This document shows, in pieces, positions 1 through 6,029 of a stretch of DNA of 6,662 nt (the stretch's first letter is position 1; each line of letters starts with the position of its first letter). Under the pieces are notes generated by a model, which did no database searches, had not been told where the DNA came from, and saw only the letters and a program-made list of their open reading frames with translations. This DNA is from CAZYBG01 sp964645155 (GTDB lineage Bacteria > Pseudomonadota > Alphaproteobacteria > Rhodobacterales > Rhodobacteraceae): the NCBI GenBank assembly GCA_964645155.1, contig CAZYBG010000137.1, forward strand, positions 1 to 6,662, in the 5' to 3' direction. A program made the translations under genes and the position numbers.

Positions 1-3000
1 TGCCAGCCGAGGGTGAGCGCGAAGAGCGCCGCGACCGCCGCCGCCGCGCCGAGCGTCAGCGCGCGGTGGCCGGCCATCGCCGGCCGCGGCGCGAACGCCC
101 GGCGCAGGCCGCGCAGCTGCCGGCCGACATCCTGCTGCACCGCGATCAGCGCCGGCACGACCATCAGCACGAGGACCATGCCGAAGCCCAGCCCGTAGAC
201 CAGCGTGATCACCGTGGGCCGCAGGAACTGCGCCTGCACCGAGGTCTCGTAGAGCAGCGGCGCAAGGCCCAGCACCGTCGTCAGCGTGGTCAGCAGGACC
301 GGGCGCAGCCGGTCCGCGGTGCCCTCGATGATGGCCGGAACTAGGCCGCGGTCCTGCGCCTGCTCGTCGATCGTGGTCACCAGCACGATCGAATCGTTGA
401 TGATGATCCCGGTCATGCCGATCAGCCCGACGATCGAGAACATCGACAGCGCCACGCCCCATTCGGCATGGCCCCAGATCGCGCCGACAAGGCCGAAGGG
501 GATCACCGCCATGACCACCAGCGGCCGGCCCCACGAGCCGAAGATCCAGGCCAGCACAAGATAGATGCCGAGCAGGCAGAGCAGGAAGCCGAGCAGTGCG
601 TCCGACAGGAACTCCCGCTCCTGCTCGGCGAGGCCGGTCAGGCGCGAGGCGACGCCGTGCTCCTCCTCGATCCGCGGCAGGATCGCGGTGGTGAGCGCGG
701 TGTTGATCTCGGCCGCCCGTGCGGGATCGTCGCCGGCGAGGTCGCCGGTCACCGTCACCACGCGGAGCCCGTTCTCGCGCCGGACGGTCGAGAACCCGGC
801 CTTGCGCGCCACCGTCACGATGTCGGCCAGCGGCACGTCGGCGCCGGCGGCGGTGCGCACCAGCATCCGGTCGAGGAAGTCGGCGGTCAACTCGGCCTCC
901 GGCAGCTCCACCCGGATCGCGGCCGAGCGGGTGCCGTCGGGATAGGTCGCGGCCTCGATGCCGTTCAGCCGCTCGCGCAGCACCTGGCCGATGCCCTCGG
1001 GGGTGAAGCCGAGCGCCTCGCCGCGCGCGGTCAGCTGCACCACCAGCTCCTCCTTGTCGTAGGCGAGCGTGTCCTCCAGCGCCGAGACCGCCGGGAACGG
1101 CGCGAGGGCGGCCTTCAGCGCCTCGGCCGCCGCCTTCAGCGTGTCGGCCTCGGCGCCGTAGAGCTGCACCGAAAGCGCGTCACCGCCGGGGCCGGAGCGC
1201 CAGCCGCGGAAGCTCAGCTCCTCCAGCATCGGGTGGCTCACCACCGCCTCCTGCAGGCGGGCGAGGAACTCGAACGACGAATACGGCCTGAGGTCGGCGT
1301 CGATCAGCTCGATCGAGATCGCACCGAGTTGCTCGGGCGCCTTGGTGTCGGCGCCGGCGAGCGCCCGGCCCGAGTTGCCGCCGATCTCGGCCAGCACGTA
1401 GCCGATCGGGTTCACGCCGTGCTCGGCCTCGTAGCCGGCGGCGACCTCGGCCGTGGCGCGCTGCAGCTCGCGCAGCATCTCGCGCGTGTCGCCGCGGGTC
1501 GCGCCCGGCAGCATCGAGAAGTTGCCGCTGATCGAGCCCTGTTCGGGCGAATCGAAGAACCGCCACGGCACGTCGCCGCGGATCAGCGCCGCCGTCTGCA
1601 GTGCCAGCAGCAGCACCGCGGCGGCCAGCACCGGATAGCGGGCGGCGATCACGCCGGCGATGAACGGCCGGAACAGCCGGGCGCGGAACCACGAGAAGCC
1701 GCGGTTCACCTGCCGCGACGGCCAGTCGTACCAGTGTTCCCTGGCCGAGGCGGCGAGCGAATGGGCCATGTGCCGCGGCAGGATCAGGAAGCATTCGACG
1801 AGCGAGGCGATCAGCACCAGGCTCACGGTGATCGGGATGTCGGCGATCAGGTTGCCGAAGCTCCCGCCGACGACGACGAGGCCGAGGAAGGCGATCACCG
1901 TCGTGATCGTCGAGGCGAAGACCGGCGCGGCCATGCGCCGGGCGGCGTTCACCGCTGCGGCGAGCGGCGGCTCGCCCAGGTCGCGCGCGCGGTGGTCGGC
2001 ATGCTCGCCCACCACGATCGCGTCGTCGACGACGATGCCGAGCGTGATGATCAGCGCGAAGAGCGAGACCATGTTGAGCGTGGTGCCGAAGGCGTACATC
2101 AGCGCGATCGCGGCGGCCATCGCGACCGGGATGCCGGCCGCCACCCAGAGCGCGGTGCGCGCGTTGAGAAACAGGAACAGGAGCGCGACCACCAGCACCA
2201 GGCCTGCGACCCCGTTCTCGAGCAGGATGCGCAGGCGCCCGGTGATCTCGGCGGCGCGGGTGCGCACGAGGTCGATGCCGACGCCCGCCGGCAGCGTCGC
2301 CCGCATCTCGGCCGCCACCCTCTCGACCGTCTGCTGCATCTCGATCGCGTCGCCCCGGTCGTTGCGGTCGATGCGGATGGTGATCGCAGGGTCGTCGCCC
2401 ACGTAGAAGGCGCGCTCGCGGTCGATGCCCTCGACCCGCACGGTCGCGACATCGCCCACCGTCAGCGGCGTGCCGTCCGGCGCGGCGCGGATGACGACGG
2501 CCGCGATCGCGTCGGCCGAGCGGCGGGCGACGCCACTGCGGACGCGGGCGTTGGCGCCGGTCACGTCGCCCGCCGGCCGCGCCTCGGCGGCGCCCGCGAC
2601 CGCGGCCGAGATGTCCGACAGCTCGATCCCGTGCTTCACCAGGTTCACCAGCGGCACCTCGATCACGGTCGAGGGGGCGGCGAGCCCCTGGATCGTGGTG
2701 CGGGTGATCCCTTCCTGGAACAGCCGGGCGACGAACTCGTCGGCGAAGCGGGCGAGCTGGTCGGTGCCGACCGGGCCGGTGATGACCACATCGGTCACCC
2801 GGTCGCGCCAGACCTGGCGCGCGATCGTGGGGTCCTCGGCATCGGCGGGCAGGGTGGTCACGGCATCGACCGCCTGCTGGACCTCGTCGGTGGCGCGCGA
2901 CATGTCCCAGCCGGGCTCGAACTCCAGGTTGATCGAGGCGACGCCCTCGCGGGCCATCGCGGTCGAGTTGGTCACGCCCTCGACGGCGACGAGCGCGGGC

Positions 3001-3275
3001 TCGAGCAGCTGGACGATGGCGCGGTCGACATCCTCGGCCCCGGCGCCGTCCCAGGCCACGCCGACGTTGACCTCCTCGACCACGGTGTCGGGAAAGAACT
3101 GCGCCCGCATCTGCGGCGCCGCCCAGATGCCGGAGGCCAGCATCAGCACCATCAGCAGGTTCGCCGCCGTGGGATGTGCGGCGAAATAGGCGAGCACGCC
3201 CTCGGCGCGCGACTGCAGGGGCGCGCGCGCTGGCTGGCGGGGCGGCTGGCGGGGCGGCTGCGGCGGCATCGTCAT
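1..3275 (-). CDS. RND efflux permease, AcrB/HAE-like (3' end beyond window)
   Basis: This is the inner-membrane, proton-driven pump subunit of a tripartite RND exporter. From the ATG at 3275 the frame stays open to the left edge, giving 1091 residues and no stop. Visible parts are a proline-rich tail (residues 3-19), TM1 (about 34-53, with HPTAANLLM), a periplasmic porter loop (54-352), TM2-TM6 (353-500), TM7 (547-567), a second periplasmic loop (568-892) and TM8-TM12 (893-1044). TM4 carries GIVVDDAIVVGE; D417 and D418 match the AcrB proton-relay pair D407/D408. TM10 carries IINDS (N960-D961-S962), so Asn stands where AcrB has Lys940. A further hydrophobic segment (about 1071-1091) follows TM12, beyond the usual roughly 1030-1050 residue length. 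The start overlaps the adaptor stop as ATGA, so the two are probably coupled; an in-frame ATG at 3269 is an alternative start. The family is sure, but the substrate is unknown (drug, lipid or other). Confidence 0.95.
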   Translation of the reverse strand, partial: MTMPPQPPRQPPRQPARAPLQSRAEGVLAYFAAHPTAANLLMVLMLASGIWAAPQMRAQFFPDTVVEEVNVGVAWDGAGAEDVDRAIVQLLEPALVAVEGVTNSTAMAREGVASINLEFEPGWDMSRATDEVQQAVDAVTTLPADAEDPTIARQVWRDRVTDVVITGPVGTDQLARFADEFVARLFQEGITRTTIQGLAAPSTVIEVPLVNLVKHGIELSDISAAVAGAAEARPAGDVTGANARVRSGVARRSADAIAAVVIRAAPDGTPLTVGDVATVRVEGIDRERAFYVGDDPAITIRIDRNDRGDAIEMQQTVERVAAEMRATLPAGVGIDLVRTRAAEITGRLRILLENGVAGLVLVVALLFLFLNARTALWVAAGIPVAMAAAIALMYAFGTTLNMVSLFALIITLGIVVDDAIVVGEHADHRARDLGEPPLAAAVNAARRMAAPVFASTITTVIAFLGLVVVGGSFGNLIADIPITVSLVLIASLVECFLILPRHMAHSLAASAREHWYDWPSRQVNRGFSWFRARLFRPFIAGVIAARYPVLAAAVLLLALQTAALIRGDVPWRFFDSPEQGSISGNFSMLPGATRGDTREMLRELQRATAEVAAGYEAEHGVNPIGYVLAEIGGNSGRALAGADTKAPEQLGAISIELIDADLRPYSSFEFLARLQEAVVSHPMLEELSFRGWRSGPGGDALSVQLYGAEADTLKAAAEALKAALAPFPAVSALEDTLAYDKEELVVQLTARGEALGFTPEGIGQVLRERLNGIEAATYPDGTRSAAIRVELPEAELTADFLDRMLVRTAAGADVPLADIVTVARKAGFSTVRRENGLRVVTVTGDLAGDDPARAAEINTALTTAILPRIEEEHGVASRLTGLAEQEREFLSDALLGFLLCLLGIYLVLAWIFGSWGRPLVVMAVIPFGLVGAIWGHAEWGVALSMFSIVGLIGMTGIIINDSIVLVTTIDEQAQDRGLVPAIIEGTADRLRPVLLTTLTTVLGLAPLLYETSVQAQFLRPTVITLVYGLGFGMVLVLMVVPALIAVQQDVGRQLRGLRRAFAPRPAMAGHRALTLGAAAAVAALFALTLGW
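3232..3260. repeat. 12-base tandem repeat in the permease N-terminal coding region
   Basis: The plus-strand unit GGCTGGCGGGGC occurs twice in tandem (3232-3243 and 3244-3255), with GGCTG starting a third copy. The period is four codons, so on the minus strand it encodes repeating Gln-Pro-Pro-Arg in the cytoplasmic tail ahead of TM1. Changes in copy number would keep the reading frame. Confidence 0.7.
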
Positions 3276-4750
3276 CCGCCGGCCCGGGCTTCGATCCGGG
3301 CGACGACGCCGGCCGGCACGGCGCCGGCCGCAAGCTGGGCCAGAGCCCGGGCCTTCGCCTCGGCCGGCATGCTGTCGCTGCCCTCGACGAGCGCGATGAG
3401 CGCCGCGCGCCGCTCGGGCGTCAGCGCGATCATCGCCTCGCCGGCGGTCGTGGCCGCGGTGGCGCCCGCGCCGCGCAGCGGTCGGACCCTGATCCCGGCG
3501 CCGAGAAACGGCGAGCGTTCAGCCACCACCTCGCGCCCGGCCAGCGCACCGGCGGCCACGATCACCTCGTTGCCCTGCCGGCGGAGGACCTCGACCGGCA
3601 GCACCTCCAGCCGGTCGTCGGGCCCGAGCGCCAGCACCGTCCGGTTGCCGTCGACCGCCGCGGCGGGAAGCAGTGCGACACCCTCGAGCGCCGGCTCGGT
3701 GACGCGGACGGTCACGAAATCGCCCGGCCGCAGCCCCGCCGGCGCGTCGAGCGCGGCGAAGAGGAGGCGCCCGGTCTGCCCCTCGGCCACCGCGCCGCCC
3801 TCGCGGCGGATCATGCCGCGGGCGACCGGCACGGCGCCGTCCGCGGTGTCTTCCGCTGCATCGAGCGCCGCCTCGACCGCCGCGCCGACGAGCCGGCCGT
3901 CGGGCCCGACCAGGCGGGCATACTGCGCGGTGGACAGCCGGAACGACACTTCGAGCGCCTGCGGGTCGATCAGGCGCGCCAGCCGCTCGTTGGCCGAGAC
4001 GAGCCCGCCCTCGACCGCGGCGATGTCCGAGAGGGTGCCGGCGAAGGCGGCCCCGATGCGGGTCTCGGCCAGCGTCCGCTCCGCCTCGGCCAGCGCGATC
4101 GCGGCGCGTTCGAGCGCGATCGCGCTCTGGCCCGTCAGCGCCTCGGCCTGCGCCAGCGCCTGGCGCCGCGAGACCACCGCCTGCGCCGCCTGCGCCTGGG
4201 CGAGTTCGGCCGTCTCGACCGCCGCGTCCGAGCCGATGCCGCGGGTCGCGATCTGCCGCGCGCGGTCGAGCGCGCGGGCCTGCAGCGCCAGCTGCGCCTC
4301 GGCCGAGGCGAGGTCCTCGGCGGCAAGGACGCGCTCGCGCGCGGCATCGGCGACGCCCGCCTCGGCCTCGGCCAGATCGGCGCGGGCGACGGCAAGGGCG
4401 GCCTCGGCCTCGCGCGGATCGAGCGCGACCAGCAGCTCGCCTGCCGCCACGGTTCCGCCATCCTCGAAGCCGGGCGACAGTTCGAGGACCCGGCCGGTCG
4501 CGGCGGCGCGCACCTCGAGCGTCCGGCGGCTCCGCACCTCGCCGAAGGCAGTCAGGACCGGGGCGATGGTGGCGGGCTCGACGGTCAGGACATCAGCGGC
4601 GAAGACGCGCTCCTCGGCGGGCCGCGCGCCGCCCTCGCGCGCCATCCGCGCCTCGACCGCGGCGCGGATCGTCGCCCCCGCCCAGACCAGGAGGCCGCCG
4701 GTGACCGCGACGAGGAACAGCCCGACGAGGCTGCGCTTGATGAACCGCAT
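3272..4750 (-). CDS. RND efflux periplasmic adaptor (HlyD/AcrA-type membrane fusion protein)
   Basis: This 492-residue protein would bridge the permease encoded next to it and an outer-membrane channel. The N-terminus has basic residues and then one hydrophobic segment (about 8-28) without an obvious lipobox, suggesting a membrane anchor or uncleaved signal. Next come the first lipoyl half (80-112, with ATGRVLEL and GELLVALDP), an Ala/Glu/Arg-rich helical hairpin (113 to about 228) that would form the coiled coil, the second lipoyl half (232-263, with GGLVSANERLARLIDP), a beta-barrel region containing RPGDFVTVRV (341-350), a membrane-proximal region (about 362-426) and an extra helical tail (about 439-492). 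The ATG at 4750 is chosen because MRFIKRSL leads straight into the hydrophobic segment. An in-frame ATG at 4792 would add 14 residues and lies very close to the predicted transcription start. The Shine-Dalgarno site is weak (GGTAGG, 4 bases upstream). The gene comes directly after the promoter in the 119-base gap. The call is family-level; the substrate is unknown. Confidence 0.94.
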   Translation of the reverse strand: MRFIKRSLVGLFLVAVTGGLLVWAGATIRAAVEARMAREGGARPAEERVFAADVLTVEPATIAPVLTAFGEVRSRRTLEVRAAATGRVLELSPGFEDGGTVAAGELLVALDPREAEAALAVARADLAEAEAGVADAARERVLAAEDLASAEAQLALQARALDRARQIATRGIGSDAAVETAELAQAQAAQAVVSRRQALAQAEALTGQSAIALERAAIALAEAERTLAETRIGAAFAGTLSDIAAVEGGLVSANERLARLIDPQALEVSFRLSTAQYARLVGPDGRLVGAAVEAALDAAEDTADGAVPVARGMIRREGGAVAEGQTGRLLFAALDAPAGLRPGDFVTVRVTEPALEGVALLPAAAVDGNRTVLALGPDDRLEVLPVEVLRRQGNEVIVAAGALAGREVVAERSPFLGAGIRVRPLRGAGATAATTAGEAMIALTPERRAALIALVEGSDSMPAEAKARALAQLAAGAVPAGVVARIEARAGG

Positions 4751-4813
4751 GGTGCCTACCGCGTCCCCTGACCACCGCCGAGCGCCGACCACCGACCGTT
4801 CGGGCGTTGCAGA

Positions 4814-4842
4814 AGTGTAACCCCGCCCGGCCCGCGGTCCAA
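4814..4842 (-). promoter_or_regulatory. Predicted sigma-70-type promoter for the efflux pump operon
   Basis: Read on the minus strand, TTGGAC (4842-4837) is followed after exactly 17 bases by TACACT (4819-4814). TACACT matches the -10 consensus at four of six bases; TTGGAC matches the -35 consensus only at its first three. Transcription would start near 4807, giving a leader of about 56 bases before the adaptor ATG at 4750. This is the only stretch between genes in the window, and the local AT content at the -10 is higher than around it. It is a pattern match only, and alphaproteobacterial promoters are hard to predict. Confidence 0.45.
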
Positions 4843-4852
4843 CATTCGCGGG
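4831..4852. repeat. Inverted repeat over the predicted -35 element (possible operator)
   Basis: Perfect 6-base arms, CCCGCG (4831-4836) and CGCGGG (4847-4852), flank a 10-base centre that contains the -35 hexamer. A symmetric site here would suit a dimeric repressor of the pump operon, as is common for efflux operons. It could instead fold as a small hairpin after moaB, but no run of T follows on the minus strand, so it is not a standard intrinsic terminator. Such short GC arms can also arise by chance in DNA of this composition. Confidence 0.35.
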
Positions 4853-4869
4853 TCAAACGTTCGTGCGGG

Positions 4870-5412
4870 TCATTTCCGTCGGCGGTGCTCCTCGAGGCGC
4901 GGGAAGATCTCGACGAAGTTGCAGGGCCGGTGCCGGTAGTCGAACTGCGGCCCGAGGATCTCGTCCCAGGCGTCGCGGCAGGCGCCGGGGCTGCCGGGGA
5001 GCGCGAAGAGGTAGGTGCCCTGCGCGACGCCCGCGCAGGCGCGCGACTGCACCGCCGAGGTGCCGATTTTGCCCATCGAGACGATGGTGAAGACCGTGGC
5101 GAAGGCCTCGATCTCCTTCTCGTAGACGTCGCGATGCGCCTCGACCGTCACGTCGCGCCCGGTGAGCCCGGTGCCGCCCGTCGTGAGGACCGCGTCGATC
5201 CCCGGATCGATGCACCATTCCCGCAGCGTTGCCGCGATCTCCGCGCGTTCGTCGCGCACGATGCGGCGCCGGGCGAGGACATGCCCCGCGGCCGCGATGC
5301 GTTCGGCCAGCGTGTCGCCCGAGCGGTCCTCGGACGGCGTCCGCGTGTCGGACACGGTCAGCACCGCGAAGCGGACGGCGATGAACTCGCGGCTCTCGTC
5401 GATCCCGCTCAT
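4870..5412 (-). CDS. moaB: MoaB/MogA-family molybdenum cofactor biosynthesis protein
   Basis: This 180-residue protein matches the MoaB/MogA molybdopterin-binding fold along its whole length. Visible motifs are LTVSDTR (18-24), SGD (31-33), the TTGGTG phosphate-binding loop (77-82) with DVT just after it (87-89), SRACAGVAQGTYLFALPGSP (123-142), and a C-terminal segment with HRPCNF. In this family MogA-type enzymes activate molybdopterin by adenylylation before molybdenum insertion. E. coli MoaB itself is not clearly active, so the exact step here is inferred, although MoaB-named proteins may fill the MogA role in bacteria without MogA. The protein is probably cytoplasmic. Its ATG overlaps the stop of the LysE-type gene (ATGA), and GAGGGA lies 8 bases upstream, so the start is well supported. 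It is the last gene of the right-hand block and is followed by the 119-base gap. Confidence 0.93.
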   Translation of the reverse strand: MSGIDESREFIAVRFAVLTVSDTRTPSEDRSGDTLAERIAAAGHVLARRRIVRDERAEIAATLREWCIDPGIDAVLTTGGTGLTGRDVTVEAHRDVYEKEIEAFATVFTIVSMGKIGTSAVQSRACAGVAQGTYLFALPGSPGACRDAWDEILGPQFDYRHRPCNFVEIFPRLEEHRRRK

Positions 5413-6029
5413 GGCTTGCGTCCCTCGATCAGGATCCGGAGCGCGAGCGCGCCGAACACCGTCGCGGTCAGGGCGCGGAGCACCCTCTCGACAGTCGCGC
5501 TCCGCGCCAGCGCGCGGCCGAGCCCGCCCGAGAACACGCCGACGAGGCCGTTCACGATGAACCCGCAGGCCGCGAGGATGGCGCCGAGCGCCAGGAACTG
5601 CGGCAGGACGGGATCGGCCGCCCGCACGAACTGCGGCACGAAGGCCAGGATGAAGAGGATCACCTTGGGGTTGGTGAGGTTCACGACCAGCCCGTCGCGG
5701 AACGCCCGCGCCGGCCGCACCGCGGGCCCGGCGCCGGGGCCGAGCGGCGCGCGCAGCGTCCGCCAGGCGAGCCAGAGCAGGTAGCCCGCGCCCAGCCAGC
5801 GGATCACGTCGAGCAGCCCGGGGAAGGCCGTCGTCAGCGCCCCGAGCCCGAGGCCGGCCAGCACCGCCTGCACCAGGACGCCGGTCGAGACGCCGGCCGA
5901 GGCCGCGATCCCGGCCCGCGCCCCGCCGCGCGCGCCCTGCGCCAGGCAGAACAGCATGTCGGCGCCGGGGGTGAGCGCCAGGGCGAGGGCGGCCGGGAAG
6001 AAGGCGAGAAGGACGAGCGGGTCGATCAT
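5409..6029 (-). CDS. LysE/RhtB-family amino-acid exporter
   Basis: This is a 206-residue, very hydrophobic inner-membrane protein of the LysE/RhtB translocator family, which exports amino acids or similar small metabolites. It opens with a hydrophobic segment ending in TPGADMLFCLAQGARGG (20-36), matching the family's PGP signature except that the second proline is Ala (P21-G22-A23-D24). The loop motif NLTNPKVILFILAFVPQF (117-134) is typical, as is the hydrophobic C-terminal half ending at IEGRKP. About six membrane segments can be seen. The frame is open far upstream of 6029, but that part overlaps the glycosylase gene in another frame. The ATG at 6029 is supported by the family's usual N-terminus and length, by GAGGGGG 5 bases upstream, and by the ATGA overlap with the glycosylase stop. 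Substrates of this family cannot be read from sequence, so a specific gene name is not justified. Confidence 0.92.
   Translation of the reverse strand: MIDPLVLLAFFPAALALALTPGADMLFCLAQGARGGARAGIAASAGVSTGVLVQAVLAGLGLGALTTAFPGLLDVIRWLGAGYLLWLAWRTLRAPLGPGAGPAVRPARAFRDGLVVNLTNPKVILFILAFVPQFVRAADPVLPQFLALGAILAACGFIVNGLVGVFSGGLGRALARSATVERVLRALTATVFGALALRILIEGRKP
5421..5426 (-). promoter_or_regulatory. Shine-Dalgarno site of moaB
   Basis: On the minus strand GAGGGA lies 8 bases before the moaB ATG at 5412, within the final codons of the LysE-type gene. It fits translation of moaB from the same transcript by coupling at the ATGA overlap. Confidence 0.65.

Noticed and set aside
1180..3333. Minus-strand open frame of 717 codons overlapping the permease
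   Set aside because: It is a shifted frame of the permease gene. The residues are Arg/Gly/Pro-rich without pattern, while the true frame shows transmembrane segments and the Asp pair.
3176..4771. Plus-strand open frame of 531 codons opposite the adaptor
   Set aside because: It is low-complexity and antisense to the adaptor, which has lipoyl and beta-barrel motifs in its own frame.
468..4820. Plus-strand open frame of 1450 codons as a giant protein gene
   Set aside because: It lies opposite two genes with clear family motifs, has no recognisable domain, and its openness is explained by the scarcity of TTA, CTA and TCA codons on the sense strand.
4831..4869. Intrinsic terminator after moaB
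   Set aside because: The only clear hairpin has 6-base arms and is followed on the minus strand by GC-rich sequence, not a T run. It overlaps the promoter more convincingly.
4807..5784. Plus-strand open frame of 325 codons opposite moaB and the exporter gene
   Set aside because: It is antisense to two clear genes, spans their junction, and shows no domain features.
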